From contig NZ_CP029378.1 of the NCBI RefSeq assembly GCF_003268675.1, positions 1,364,001 to 1,428,000 on the forward strand: 64,000 nucleotides of DNA, in the 5' to 3' direction. Positions 44,450 through 54,522 of this stretch are shown piece by piece (the first letter of the stretch is position 1; every line of letters begins with the position of its first letter). The translations under genes and the position numbers were made by a program. The notes under the pieces were generated by a model. It made no database searches and had not been told where the DNA came from. It worked only from the letters and a program-made list of their open reading frames with translations. The DNA comes from Streptomyces bacillaris. GTDB taxonomy: Bacteria > Actinomycetota > Actinomycetes > Streptomycetales > Streptomycetaceae.

Positions 44450-47400
44450 CCGGGAACAGTGGCGCGGCGACCTCATCGCGGAGCTTCTTCCGTACTTCGC
44501 GGACGATCCCGAGCCGGAGCTCGCGGCATCCCGCCTGTGCGAAGTCGAACTCGGCCTCTACCTGGTGGAACAGCTGCTGCCGGGACACCCCGCGCAAGCG
44601 GGCTGGACCCTGTACGGCGGATACCCCTTCGCCTCCGCACTCGGCCATGCCCGCACGCCCGAGCAGCAGCGCATGCTGCGCATCGGCCGCCACCTGCTGT
44701 GGCCCTTGCGGCGACGCCGCGTCTGGGTCCAGTCTCTCGACACCTATCTGGCGCTGTCGCCGGAACTGCGCGGATATCACCTCGACAGCAGGGAGGACAC
44801 GCCCCGGCGCCGGGGTGTGTCGGTCGCTCACGCCCGGTGGGCCACCTACGCGGGGGCGCTGGCCGCCGCGCCGCCGTATCGGACTCGGACGCTGCCGTTG
44901 GCCGAGCCCGGTGGGTGGCGCTTCTTCGAGGACCGCACATGGACCTCGGTCGTACTGCCCGATGAGCTGCCGGCCGAGGAGACCCCGCCCCATGTCCTCG
45001 GGCAGGCGGCCGCTGCCGAGGGTAAGCCGGTGGAGGTGCCCTGGGACGAACTGGTCACGATCGCAGCGTGGATGGAGGATCAGCTGCGCGGGCCCGACGC
45101 CCCTGACGGCGGCGACTGGCGACGCAGGCTGGAGAGGGTCGAACTGTTCGTTCGCGAGCCCGAATCGGGCGACTTCGCGCCGGAGCGGGAAACGCTGCGG
45201 ATCGACCGGATGCTGCATCTGCTCGGCATGGTCGGAGCAGGCAAGAGCACCCTGCGCGACATCCTCGCGGTCTGGGCAGCCACCCACGGCAAACGGGTCA
45301 CCTTGGTCGTGGGCGATGTCGCCGAGGCCCTGCATCTGGTGTCCCTGTTCACCGCGCTCGGCCTCCGGGCCGCTCCCCTGCTGGGGGCGACCACACGGGA
45401 GCAGCACCTGCAGCGCACTCATCGTCGCCTTGCCGCACAGGACGACGGGACCTCCGTACTCACCCACGACGCACTGAGCTTCGACTACCTCAGCACCGCG
45501 TGCCCGCTCGACGCCCTGCGCGGAGTCGAGGCCGCGGAGCCGCTCGCCTACTCAGCCGCGCCCTGCACGCAGCTCTTCCCACCGAAGCATCGTCCGGCCC
45601 GGCGTCCGCTGACCGCCCTCGGCGTCGACGGGCCCGAAGGAGGTCAGGCCCCGAACCTGCGCAGACGCCACGGCTGTCCTCTGTGGCACCGGTGCCCGCG
45701 CCATCACGGCGCCCGCGAGCTCGTCACTGCAGACATCTGGGTCGCCACCCCCGCCGCTCTGGTACACAGCGCGGTTCCGGCCCACCAGAACGAGGAACGC
45801 ATCCGCTTCCTCGAACTCGCCTGTATGCGCAGCGACTTGGTCATCGTGGATGAGGCCGACCGCGTGCAGATGCAGCTGGACACCATGTTCGCGCCCGCCG
45901 CTGTGCTCACCGGACGCGCGCCCAACTCATGGCTCGACGAGATCCATCAGCACAAGATCGACGAACTGGCCCGGGGCGGACGCATCCAGCTGTCCGACTC
46001 CACCGTCATGCAATGGACCGCGGCCCTGCACACAGTCACCGTCGCCGCCGACCGCATTTACCACATGCTGTTGCGCCACAGACACCTGCGCAAATGGGTC
46101 GAGGACGACTACTTCAGCTCGTGGACCCTTCAGTACAAGCTGGTCGTGGAGTGGTTCGGCAGCCCGCCCGACGCGCCCGGCGACGCGGCCGACGCCCCCG
46201 ACCTCCCCGCTCCTGAGTGGGACGAGGACATCGGGCGGATCACCGACGAGGACGACGAGGCGCAAGCGCCCGGAACTCGGGAGCCGGAAGCGACGGGTCC
46301 CACAGGTGATTCCCGCCGCGACGGCATCGTGGCCGTCCTCGACGCATTCCGTGACGACCCGCTCGGCGACAGAGAACACCTCGACCCCCGGGTCGACGGA
46401 CTGGTACGGCTCACCCGTCAGCTGCTGCAGACGATGCGCCCCCGCAACGCCCGCCGCCTCGTCGAGCGGGAGCTGCTCGCGCTGGCGGGCGACGCCGTGT
46501 CCGAGGCACGGAGCGGCCTCTCGGAGCAGGTCCTGCGCTTCGAGTTCACCCTCCTCCTGTCGGCACTGCACACACGGCTCGACCTGCTGACGGAGATGTG
46601 GCCCAGGGTCGAGGCCGCCCTCAAATTCGAGGCGTCGAGCAACGTACTGTCCCGCCGTCCGCCCGAGGACTACCGGCCGCTGGTCCCCGAATCCCCCATG
46701 GGTAACATCCTCGGCTTCCAGTTCCTGTCCGAGGACGCGAACCTGGGACAGCTGCCCAGTGGCGAACTGCGCTTCTTCCGCTGCGCGGGAAATGGCCGCG
46801 AACTGCTCCTGCAACTGCCGGACCTGAGCGCTGCCGATGGGCTTCCCGGCCCGAATGTGCTGCTCATGTCGGGCACCAGCTGGGCCGGCCGGTCCACGCG
46901 CTACCACGTGCTCACCGAAGTCGGAGCGCTGCTCAAGCCCCCGTCGGCGGAGCGAGCGGCCATCAACAGGACGGTGTTCACCACCCGATTCCTGGCCGGT
47001 CCTGACGGCAGCCCTCTCAAGCTGTCGGGCGCCAAACCCCACCTGCGCCCCGTCGTCCTGGAGCACATGCTGGACGGGCTGGCCCGACGCTCTGTCGACG
47101 GCAAACCCAGTGTGTTCGAGCAGGAACTGGCTGCCGTGAACGACGAGCGGCGCGCTCGGCTCCTCGTCCTGACCGGCTCCTACGACGAGGCACGCCGCGC
47201 TGCGGACATTCTCAACCGCATCCCACGCTGGGCCGGAAAGGTGTGCCGCCTGGTCTCCGATGACGCGGAACAGGACCACGAATGGCACTCCGGCCCGGAA
47301 CCGGATCTCGACGGTGGCCCGGTCGTGGCCCTGCGCCGCGGTGACGTGGCGAACTTCGCCTCGACTGGCACGGAGATCCTCCTAGCACCTCTGCTCGCCA

Positions 47401-48014
47401 TCGAACGCGGCCACAACATCCTCAACCGGGGTGTAGCCGCCATCGGCTCGGTGTTCTTCCTCGCCCGCCCCCACCCCCGCCCCGACGACATCGGCCTGGC
47501 CGTGCAGGCCGTGAACGACTGGGCCGCGCGCATGCAACGGGACGGCACTTTCGACGCGTTCGTTCGCGCGCAGCCGAGCCTGGACGAGGCCGGCGCGGAA
47601 TTCCGAACCCGGGCCCGCGTGCACTGGCGGCACCTCCTCAACCATCCTCTGGCCTGGAGTCGGCTGAGCGATGACGAAAAGGTCTCGTTCACCTGGGACC
47701 AGCTGGTCGTCATCTGGCAGGTCATCGGCAGGCTCGTACGCGGCGGTGTCCCCGCCCGCGTCGTATTCGTGGACGCACCGTTCGCCACCCGCGCAGCGGC
47801 CGGAAAATCGGTGCCGGACACCTGGCGGACAAGTCTTCTGCTCGCCATGCGACACGTACTGGACCCCTACCTCACGCCGTCGCCGGACAACGCGCCGACG
47901 CCGGACGGCTCGCCGGTCACCCCCCTCGACCGTGCCCTCGTCAAGGCCCTGTACGAGCCCCTGTACACAGCGCTCACGGACATCGTCCCGTCCGCCCCGG
48001 ACCCGATCGGCTGA
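44442..48014 (+). CDS. DinG/XPD-like superfamily 2 helicase of a pPIWI-RE system
   Basis: A 1190-aa protein. The N-terminal ~250 residues are family-specific. Walker A is GMVGAGKST (262-270) and Walker B is LVIVDEADRV with DEAD at ~470-473. Between them, cysteines in STACPL, APCTQLF and HGCPLWHRCPRHHG (roughly 353, 376, 412, 417) are placed like the Fe-S cluster of XPD/DinG helicases. The C-terminal helicase half shows LLVLTGSYDEARRAADIL, TEILLAPLLAIERGHNIL and VIWQVIGRLVRGG (motif VI, QxxGRxxR). It should unwind nucleic acid 5' to 3' for its partners. Start ATG 44442 overlaps the preceding stop; the pPIWI-RE gene follows 44 bases on. Confidence 0.88.
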   Translation: MRDREQWRGDLIAELLPYFADDPEPELAASRLCEVELGLYLVEQLLPGHPAQAGWTLYGGYPFASALGHARTPEQQRMLRIGRHLLWPLRRRRVWVQSLDTYLALSPELRGYHLDSREDTPRRRGVSVAHARWATYAGALAAAPPYRTRTLPLAEPGGWRFFEDRTWTSVVLPDELPAEETPPHVLGQAAAAEGKPVEVPWDELVTIAAWMEDQLRGPDAPDGGDWRRRLERVELFVREPESGDFAPERETLRIDRMLHLLGMVGAGKSTLRDILAVWAATHGKRVTLVVGDVAEALHLVSLFTALGLRAAPLLGATTREQHLQRTHRRLAAQDDGTSVLTHDALSFDYLSTACPLDALRGVEAAEPLAYSAAPCTQLFPPKHRPARRPLTALGVDGPEGGQAPNLRRRHGCPLWHRCPRHHGARELVTADIWVATPAALVHSAVPAHQNEERIRFLELACMRSDLVIVDEADRVQMQLDTMFAPAAVLTGRAPNSWLDEIHQHKIDELARGGRIQLSDSTVMQWTAALHTVTVAADRIYHMLLRHRHLRKWVEDDYFSSWTLQYKLVVEWFGSPPDAPGDAADAPDLPAPEWDEDIGRITDEDDEAQAPGTREPEATGPTGDSRRDGIVAVLDAFRDDPLGDREHLDPRVDGLVRLTRQLLQTMRPRNARRLVERELLALAGDAVSEARSGLSEQVLRFEFTLLLSALHTRLDLLTEMWPRVEAALKFEASSNVLSRRPPEDYRPLVPESPMGNILGFQFLSEDANLGQLPSGELRFFRCAGNGRELLLQLPDLSAADGLPGPNVLLMSGTSWAGRSTRYHVLTEVGALLKPPSAERAAINRTVFTTRFLAGPDGSPLKLSGAKPHLRPVVLEHMLDGLARRSVDGKPSVFEQELAAVNDERRARLLVLTGSYDEARRAADILNRIPRWAGKVCRLVSDDAEQDHEWHSGPEPDLDGGPVVALRRGDVANFASTGTEILLAPLLAIERGHNILNRGVAAIGSVFFLARPHPRPDDIGLAVQAVNDWAARMQRDGTFDAFVRAQPSLDEAGAEFRTRARVHWRHLLNHPLAWSRLSDDEKVSFTWDQLVVIWQVIGRLVRGGVPARVVFVDAPFATRAAAGKSVPDTWRTSLLLAMRHVLDPYLTPSPDNAPTPDGSPVTPLDRALVKALYEPLYTALTDIVPSAPDPIG

Positions 48015-48058
48015 GCCGCACGGCGACCGCAACCCGAGAACACGAAGGGATCCCGTAC

Positions 48059-50917
48059 ATGCCCTCCTACTCCACGGTCAGACTCGCGGCGTTCGAACGC
48101 GTCCACGGGATGGAGTTCGTCCGCCGACCGCACGGCCTGGCCTTCCCTGCCGCCTGGCGGCAGGAAGTGCTGGACTTCTACCGGATCGGCAAACGGGAGC
48201 CGGACAAGATCAGCCAGGTCCCGATCCGCCGCCTGAACGAAGTCCTCCGTGCGGTGGCACCCGACCTCCTGAGTGTGGCGCGCAGTGCCACACTCAACGA
48301 CGACGCCCCCTGGCTGTACGCGTACAAGCCACTGCCCGTCTCCGTCATGCGTCAGCTGATCCACGCCTGGATCCGTGACCTCCACTCTCCGCGCGCACGC
48401 GCGAAACATCCGGAGATCACGGAGAAGGCCATCGAACTCAGCGCCTCCCTGGACGTGGCCGGGCTGAGTTGGCAGCCGCACGAAGTGAACCTCTTGGCCG
48501 GCCACACCTCACCCGGCGGCACGTTCGAACCGGACCCGCTGGTCTACCAGCTCCTGCCGGACGCCCTCGCCCGGAGAATCACGAAGCTGGCCCCGTACCG
48601 CTTCGAGGGCATCGAGATGGAGTTCCGTATTGCCGCGACCGCACGCGGCGCGGAACTCGTGTCCTGGCCGCCACGTGACCACCAGGACGATGACGGAGCG
48701 CAGTGGAAGTTCTCGTTCGTCATCGCACTCACCGTGCAGACCGTGCCTTTCGCCGACAACTTCCGCCTCCACATCCGCACGGGGGTACGCCGCTGGCGCA
48801 CCGGCGGCCCCGTTCCGATTCCCTACCGGCGGTCCGTCTCGGCGTATCTGCTCGCGCGGGAGCCCTGGCTGGCGCAGGCGTCAGGGACCGCTCGGCTCGC
48901 GGTGAGCCGACTGGCCACCGACCGGAGCACCACCCTGCCCGAGTGGGTGCGCGGCGGTCCGGAGGGCATGCTCGGTCGTCTCCGCTTCTCCCGCGAACTT
49001 CCCGACGCCTCGACGGTGCAGGAGAATCCCGACACCTGGATCGCGGGGAAGGGTGGCATCGAGATCGGTGTCGTGCATGCCACATCGATGGGCGGTCACG
49101 GCGTCGGAACCGGTCTCATGCCGCGCGACCGTTCCCCGCTCACCGACTGGGCGGCCGAGGCATTCACCCCGTACCTGACACGGCTCCATGACTTCACCCG
49201 CAGCCACCATGCCCTCGTCCCACGCAACCTGCCCAGGACGCCCACGGCCAAGACGAAGGAGGAACAGGCTCTGAAGAAGGCCGCGTACGAGCGCGAGCGG
49301 CAGCGTGACCGGCGCGTCGCCCTGGCTCGGGTCCTCGGCGGCGCGCCCCTGGTCGCCGAGGCGCGCTGGCAGAACCCTCACACCCGTGACGCCCTGGTCG
49401 AGCAGCTGGCGGATCTCCTGGGCCTGGAAGGAGAGGGTGGGACCGATTCCGAGCGTTCCTGGACGACACCGGAGCTGACGGTGCGCCTGTACCTGGAAGA
49501 TGCCGACTTCGTCGCCGCCCGACTCGGCTTCCCCGGCGCTCGGCCCCAGCGCAAGAACCTCCCCGCAGCGATCGGCACCCGACGGCGGGAAATCGCGGAC
49601 CTGTGCGAGCGTGACGGACGCCCGGACGTCCAGGCGGTCGTGATCGAGATCGGCCACCCGAAGTCCTACCGACCCGACATCGTCGACCCAAAGTTCGCCG
49701 CACGCCTCGGCTACGCCGACGCCGGACGACTGACGAAGTTCATCACCGTGCCGAGCTCGAAATGGGGCACCGCCACCAAGAAGAACATCTCCCACCGGGC
49801 CCGGCAGACCTGGTCGCACGTTCTTCGCCAGCTGGGAGTGTGCACCGTTCCGGAGCACAGTGTGGACGGACTGCCCGACGACCTGGAGTACGTCGCACTG
49901 TGGATGGTCAAACGCCGTGCCGACGGGCCGACTCTCACACGCCGGACCGCTCCCGTCGCCGTCCGGGTGAACCCTGCCGACGGCTCGGTCACGGGCTGGG
50001 ACCCGCAGAGCGGGGACTGGATTCCCTATCGGGAACTGCTGCTCTCTCTCGCCCGTCACGCCGAGCTCCCGGGAGAGTACGAGCGGTTCGACGATGACGA
50101 CGATGCGAACGCCGACGAAGCCGGAGAGGAGAACGAGGACACGACGGGATCTGCTGTCGAGGAGGCGAACGGCGAGCAGGAGCCCTCCACGACATGGGTT
50201 CCTGACCTGGAGGATCAGCGGGCCGAGACGGCTCAGTTCCTACGGGCAATGCTCTACAGCCTGCGCGACCGGCGCGTCCTGCTCCTCTCCCACGCGCAGA
50301 ACTCCCGTCTGCACTGGCCGTGGCTGACCAACGGGCACCTGAGCGCCGACGCCCTTCAGTTCGGGCCCAACCCGGCGCAGCCCATCACCCTGTATGGCGA
50401 GAACCTGTGCCATGTGAGGGTGCGCGACCACATGTCCGATGAAACTCCTCAGTGGTTCGCGCCTGACGACGACTCCCACGACCACGGCTTCGCAAGCGGC
50501 CTCTGGCATCGCCCGGATGCCGCCGACGACCACCGCGTGTACTACAGCACCGGCGAGAAACCCCACACGGCGAAGCACGCAGTGAAGACCGCCTCGAAGA
50601 TCGCAACCCGAATCCCTGTGAGAAAGAAGCGGAAGGAGGGCGACGAGGACACGGAGCCGGAGCCGGTCATCGACACGGGGACCAACGCGTGGAACCCGAC
50701 GGCGCTGGAGATCGCAGTTCTCGCTGTGCCGGAGGTGGGGACAGCGAAACCCGGGGCCTGGGCCGCCGTGACCCACCAACTGCGACGCGCCCCCGACTAC
50801 AACGTGACGTTGAGGCTCCCGCTACCGCTCCACCTGGCGATGAAGACCACGCAATACGTCCTGCCGCACGAGGACAGCACCGACGACTCCGCGACGGAGG
50901 TAAGCACCGACCAGTGA
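48059..50917 (+). CDS. pPIWI-RE family protein (prokaryotic PIWI/Argonaute-related)
   Basis: A 952-aa protein with the layout of the pPIWI-RE family. The N-terminal module is WLYAYKPLPVSVMRQLIHAWI and EGIEMEFRIAATARGAELVSWPP. A MID-like region follows (VQAVVIEIGHPKSYRPDIVDPKFAARLGYADAGRLTKFI). The RNase H-fold PIWI domain includes FLRAMLYSLRDRRVLLLSHAQNSRLHWPWLTNG, VRVRDHMSDETPQWFAPD and YYSTGEKP. An acidic linker (FDDDDDANADEAGEENED, ~680-700) is unusual. The family is predicted to use guided or R-loop-type nucleic-acid recognition with its helicase and nuclease partners. ATG 48059 has GAAGGGATC upstream. Last gene of the operon. Catalytic status cannot be judged by eye. Confidence 0.85.
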   Translation: MPSYSTVRLAAFERVHGMEFVRRPHGLAFPAAWRQEVLDFYRIGKREPDKISQVPIRRLNEVLRAVAPDLLSVARSATLNDDAPWLYAYKPLPVSVMRQLIHAWIRDLHSPRARAKHPEITEKAIELSASLDVAGLSWQPHEVNLLAGHTSPGGTFEPDPLVYQLLPDALARRITKLAPYRFEGIEMEFRIAATARGAELVSWPPRDHQDDDGAQWKFSFVIALTVQTVPFADNFRLHIRTGVRRWRTGGPVPIPYRRSVSAYLLAREPWLAQASGTARLAVSRLATDRSTTLPEWVRGGPEGMLGRLRFSRELPDASTVQENPDTWIAGKGGIEIGVVHATSMGGHGVGTGLMPRDRSPLTDWAAEAFTPYLTRLHDFTRSHHALVPRNLPRTPTAKTKEEQALKKAAYERERQRDRRVALARVLGGAPLVAEARWQNPHTRDALVEQLADLLGLEGEGGTDSERSWTTPELTVRLYLEDADFVAARLGFPGARPQRKNLPAAIGTRRREIADLCERDGRPDVQAVVIEIGHPKSYRPDIVDPKFAARLGYADAGRLTKFITVPSSKWGTATKKNISHRARQTWSHVLRQLGVCTVPEHSVDGLPDDLEYVALWMVKRRADGPTLTRRTAPVAVRVNPADGSVTGWDPQSGDWIPYRELLLSLARHAELPGEYERFDDDDDANADEAGEENEDTTGSAVEEANGEQEPSTTWVPDLEDQRAETAQFLRAMLYSLRDRRVLLLSHAQNSRLHWPWLTNGHLSADALQFGPNPAQPITLYGENLCHVRVRDHMSDETPQWFAPDDDSHDHGFASGLWHRPDAADDHRVYYSTGEKPHTAKHAVKTASKIATRIPVRKKRKEGDEDTEPEPVIDTGTNAWNPTALEIAVLAVPEVGTAKPGAWAAVTHQLRRAPDYNVTLRLPLPLHLAMKTTQYVLPHEDSTDDSATEVSTDQ

Positions 50918-51187
50918 CCCGGGGGCCACGAGCAGCGTCCGGTCGGCGGGGCGAGGAAAGTACTCGGGGTCGAAGCGGCTACGGACGTGGAGCGTGTTCA
51001 CTGCTGGCCGGGAGTTGGCGTCGTACGGGATCCTGGGTTCGCGGCCCGGAGGGGCCGTTGCGCCCCGGGGGTTCGAGAAACTCGAGTCCGGCTGCCGACA
51101 GGACAGTGGTGAGGTTTGGGCGCATGCCTCGCGGATTTACGTCTTCCCCGACGAGCGGGCCGAAGTCGTCGCGCGCTCTGAGGCCGT
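50918..51187. other. Intergenic stretch between the pPIWI-RE gene and the SARP gene
   Basis: About 270 bases with no supported gene. A weak hairpin (CGGCCC-GGA-GGGGCCG near 51042-51057) may end the pPIWI-RE operon. No copy of the 17-base att-like repeat was noticed here. Confidence 0.45.
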
Positions 51188-51228
51188 GGCCTGCCTGGGG
51201 CCGGCTGGGAGCGGGCCCCAGGCAGGCC
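51188..51228 (-). terminator. Terminator of the SARP-type regulator gene
   Basis: A perfect 15-bp stem GGCCTGCCTGGGGCC with its complement and an 11-base loop, ~33 bases beyond the regulator stop on the minus strand. Confidence 0.85.
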
Positions 51229-51260
51229 GAGGAGACCTCGGGGATCGGCTGCTCCGGCCG

Positions 51261-54200
51261 TCAGGGCGAGGGCTCCCCGGCGGCGTCCAGCGCTCGCAGG
51301 CCCTCGTGGGCCCGGCCGTACTGGCGGGGGTGGTCGGCGGCGGCGGGCAGGGTGAGGGCCTTCTCGAACTCGTGGCGGGCCTCGGTGGGGCGGCCCGCTG
51401 CCGCGTAGGTGGTGCCGAGGCGGACGCGTATCTCCATCTCCAGCCAGGTGCTCGCGCTCGGGGTGAGCGTGGAGAGGGCCTTGAGGTGGATGTCGACGGC
51501 TGAGTGCAGGCTGCCCTGGAGGTGTGCCACGGTGGCGAGGCGGGAGAGGCTCGCCGCGTACAGGACCAAGTCCTCTGCCTCACTGGTCAGTTGCACCGCG
51601 CGCTGCAGCAACTCCGTTGCCTCCGTGTGGCGGTCCAGGGCGAGCAGGGTATCGGCGGTGAAGCACAGGGCGTTGCTGATCACCCGGGGGCGGCCGCTTC
51701 TCTCGGCGGTGGCGACGGCGGCCGACGCATGGTCAAGTGCCTCTTGGTGTCGGCCCTGTTGGGAGTGGATCGCGCCCAGGTTGCAGCGCGCGATCACACT
51801 CAGCCAGTCGTCGCCGGTCCGGGGCGCCAGCTCCACCGCCTCGTCCAGATGGGCGACGGCGCTCCCGACCTCGCCCAGGATCCACTCGGCGGCGCCCAGG
51901 CCGGCCGCCGCCCGGGCCTGCTCCCGCAGGTCGCCCCGGGCTCGGCCGAGGTCCAGCGCCTCGGTGAACCAGGTGTGCGCCTCGGGGAACCGCCCCTGGT
52001 AGATGTCGACCATGCCCAGACAGCTGCGCAGCGAGGAGGCCATCCGCCGGTCGGTGGCCAGGTCGGCGCAGGACAGTGCCGACTCCAGGACGGCCCGGCA
52101 GTCGGGGTACCGGCCCTGGTGGACCAGGTGGTCGACCAGCGCCTCGGCGATCCAGCAGGCGTGGTCGTACCGGCCGGTGGCGGCCGCGTAGGCCACCACG
52201 TCCACCAGCTCCCCGCCCGCCGCCTTCAGCCAGGCAGCGGCTTCCCGCCAGCCCGCGAAGGGGGGCGGGCCGGACGTGCGGGCATCGGCCGGGAAGCCGC
52301 CCGGGCCCCAGTCGCCGGCGGCACGGCCCGCGGCCACGTAGAGGTCCAGGACGGCGGTGCGGTCGGCGGCGGCCTCCTCGGGCACCCCGGCGGCCAGGCG
52401 CCTCGCGTGGGCCCGTACGAGGTCGTGCAACTGGTATCGCCTGGGGTGCGGCTGCTGGAGCAGGCTCGCGTCGACCAAGTCCTCCAGGACGTCCTCGGCC
52501 TCCTCCCTGGGCGCCCCCAGCATGGCCGCGAGGGTGAGGGCGTCGAAGCGTGCGGTCGGGGCCAGCCCCAGCGCCCGGAATCCGCGTTGCAGTTCGGGGG
52601 TGAGTTGGTCGTACGACATCCGGAAGGCCGCCTCCACGCTGCGGTCCCCCGCCCGCAGCTCACCGAGGCTCCGCAGGTCGTCGGACATCCGTCCGGCCAG
52701 GAAGGCCAGGGTCCAGGACGGGCGGTTCTGCAGCCGCGCGCTCGCGATGCGCAGGGCCAGGGGCAGACCGCCGCAGCGCCGGGCCAGCTCGGCCGCCTCC
52801 TCGGGTTCGCGGTCCGCCCGGGACCGCCCGATCAGGTCCCGGAGCAGCCCGACCGCGTCGTCCGTCTCCAGCGGCTCCACGGTGAGCCGCAGATCGGCGT
52901 CGAGGCCGAGCAGCCGCCGCCGGCCCGCCACCAGGACCCGGCTGCCCGGTCCGGCGGGCAGGAGCGGGCGCACCTGGGCGGCGCTGTCCGCGTCGTCGAC
53001 GACCAGGAGCAGCCTGAGCGCGCTGGTGGCCGTACGCCAGGCCGCGACCAGGTCCGCCATCTCGTCCAGGTCGTCCGGGATCTCGTCGCCGCTGCCCCGG
53101 ACCGCGCGCAGCAGCCGGCGCAGGGCGCGCTGCGGGCCGACGCTCTCGTGGGCGGCGCCGTGCGTGTGCAGGTCCACGTAGAGGCAGCCGTCGGGGTAGG
53201 CGTCGGCGAGCGCCCTGGCGGCCCGTACCACCAGGGCGGACTTCCCGACGCCCGCCGTGCCGTCGACCGCCACCACGGAGACCCCCTCCGGGGAGACCGG
53301 GGCCGTGAGCAGGGCGAGCTCCTCCTCGCGGCCGACCAGACACGCCGTGTCACCGGGGAGGTCGTTCCGGCGGGGGTGGGTCCCTCGGGGTGTGGGGTGG
53401 GGCCGGGCGGGAACCTCAGGGGGCGGCGTGTCCGTCGTGGACGGTTCCGCCGCGCGGGCGGGGGTGGCCGGGTGAGCCGCGTGGGCCCGGCGGCGGCCCA
53501 GCAGCCTCTCGTCGTCCCGGCGCAGCACCGCCTGGTGCACCTGGCGCAGGTCCTCGCCGGGCTCCATGCCCAGCTCCTCCAGGAGCCGGTGCCGCATCTC
53601 CTGGTAATGGGCCAGCGCCTCGGCCTGGCGTCCGGTGCCGTACAGCGCGCGCATCCGCAGGCCCGCGAGCGGTTCGTCGTGCGGGTGGGACAGCGGTGCC
53701 GCCATCAGGGCGTCCAGGGCATCGGCGTGGCGCCCGAGCAGGACCAGGCACTCCGCCCTGTCCTGGTGCAGTGTGCGTCGCTGCCGGGCGAGGCGCTCGC
53801 GCTCGGTGGCGGCGAGCGGGCCGGGCAGGCCGGGCAGCGGCTCGCCCCGGAACAGCTCCTGGGCCCGGTCGGCGTGGGCCAGTGCCGCTTCGAGGTCGCC
53901 CGCGGTCTTGGCCCGGTGGGCGCGGGCGGCCTGTTCGGCGAGGTCCGCGAGGTCGGTGCGGGCCGCACCGGGTTCGAAGCGGTAGCCGCCGCGCCCGCCG
54001 CGGATCACCGAACGGGCCGCCCCGGCGCCCGGCTCGTCCAGCGCCCTGCGCAGCGAGTAGACATAGCTGGAGAGGACCTTGTGGCCCGTGCCGGGGGTCT
54101 CCAACCCCCATACGTCGTCCAGCAATTGACGGTACGTCACCAGTGCGGGCGCCCGCAGGATCAGGGCGGCGAGCACCGCCTGCCGCCGTACCGGTCCGAG

Positions 54201-54329
54201 CGCGAGCGGTGCCGTGCCGCGCCGGGCGCCGACCGGTCCGAGCAGTTCGATCCGTACCCGCCCGTCCGTCCGCGCCTCGTCGGGACCCTCTGCGCTCATG
54301 CCCATGCCAAGGTTGCCGGAGTCCGCCAC
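51261..54329 (-). CDS. AfsR/SARP-family transcriptional regulator (OmpR-type DBD, BTAD, NB-ARC NTPase, TPR)
   Basis: A 1022-aa regulator. Residues ~25-110 form the winged-helix DBD (RIELLGPVGARRGTAPLALGPVRRQAVLAALIL; SYVYSLRRALD). Residues ~115-270 are the bacterial transcriptional activation domain. An NTPase follows (VAVDGTAGVGKSALVVRAA P-loop, LLLVVDDADSA Walker B, GGLPLALRIASARL), then TPRs to the end (LGAAEWILGEVGSAVAHLDEAV; AIHSQQGRHQEALDHASAAV). Proteins of this size control secondary metabolism in streptomycetes; no biosynthetic cluster is in view. GTG 54329 is the assumed start (GGGGAC upstream), with ATG 54299 possible. Confidence 0.92.
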   Translation of the reverse strand: MADSGNLGMGMSAEGPDEARTDGRVRIELLGPVGARRGTAPLALGPVRRQAVLAALILRAPALVTYRQLLDDVWGLETPGTGHKVLSSYVYSLRRALDEPGAGAARSVIRGGRGGYRFEPGAARTDLADLAEQAARAHRAKTAGDLEAALAHADRAQELFRGEPLPGLPGPLAATERERLARQRRTLHQDRAECLVLLGRHADALDALMAAPLSHPHDEPLAGLRMRALYGTGRQAEALAHYQEMRHRLLEELGMEPGEDLRQVHQAVLRRDDERLLGRRRAHAAHPATPARAAEPSTTDTPPPEVPARPHPTPRGTHPRRNDLPGDTACLVGREEELALLTAPVSPEGVSVVAVDGTAGVGKSALVVRAARALADAYPDGCLYVDLHTHGAAHESVGPQRALRRLLRAVRGSGDEIPDDLDEMADLVAAWRTATSALRLLLVVDDADSAAQVRPLLPAGPGSRVLVAGRRRLLGLDADLRLTVEPLETDDAVGLLRDLIGRSRADREPEEAAELARRCGGLPLALRIASARLQNRPSWTLAFLAGRMSDDLRSLGELRAGDRSVEAAFRMSYDQLTPELQRGFRALGLAPTARFDALTLAAMLGAPREEAEDVLEDLVDASLLQQPHPRRYQLHDLVRAHARRLAAGVPEEAAADRTAVLDLYVAAGRAAGDWGPGGFPADARTSGPPPFAGWREAAAWLKAAGGELVDVVAYAAATGRYDHACWIAEALVDHLVHQGRYPDCRAVLESALSCADLATDRRMASSLRSCLGMVDIYQGRFPEAHTWFTEALDLGRARGDLREQARAAAGLGAAEWILGEVGSAVAHLDEAVELAPRTGDDWLSVIARCNLGAIHSQQGRHQEALDHASAAVATAERSGRPRVISNALCFTADTLLALDRHTEATELLQRAVQLTSEAEDLVLYAASLSRLATVAHLQGSLHSAVDIHLKALSTLTPSASTWLEMEIRVRLGTTYAAAGRPTEARHEFEKALTLPAAADHPRQYGRAHEGLRALDAAGEPSP

Positions 54330-54522
54330 ACGTCCCCGTCCGCATCCACGTCCGCCCCCGCATCCCCCGTGCCGCGTCCGCCGCTTCAGCGGAATTTCAT
54401 CGGCGTTTCAGCGCGTCGCGACAGAGTCTGCCAGGTTGCGCCGGTGTCGGCGCCGTTCGGGGCGCCGGCCCGAACACCTGGTGAGCGTGGGTGGGCGGGC
54501 CGGTGAAGGAAAGGAAAAAGCC

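Noticed and set aside
51504..54506. 1000-aa open frame opposite the SARP regulator
   Set aside because: Shadow ORF without motifs; the minus frame has the DBD, BTAD, P-loop and TPR order of AfsR-type proteins.
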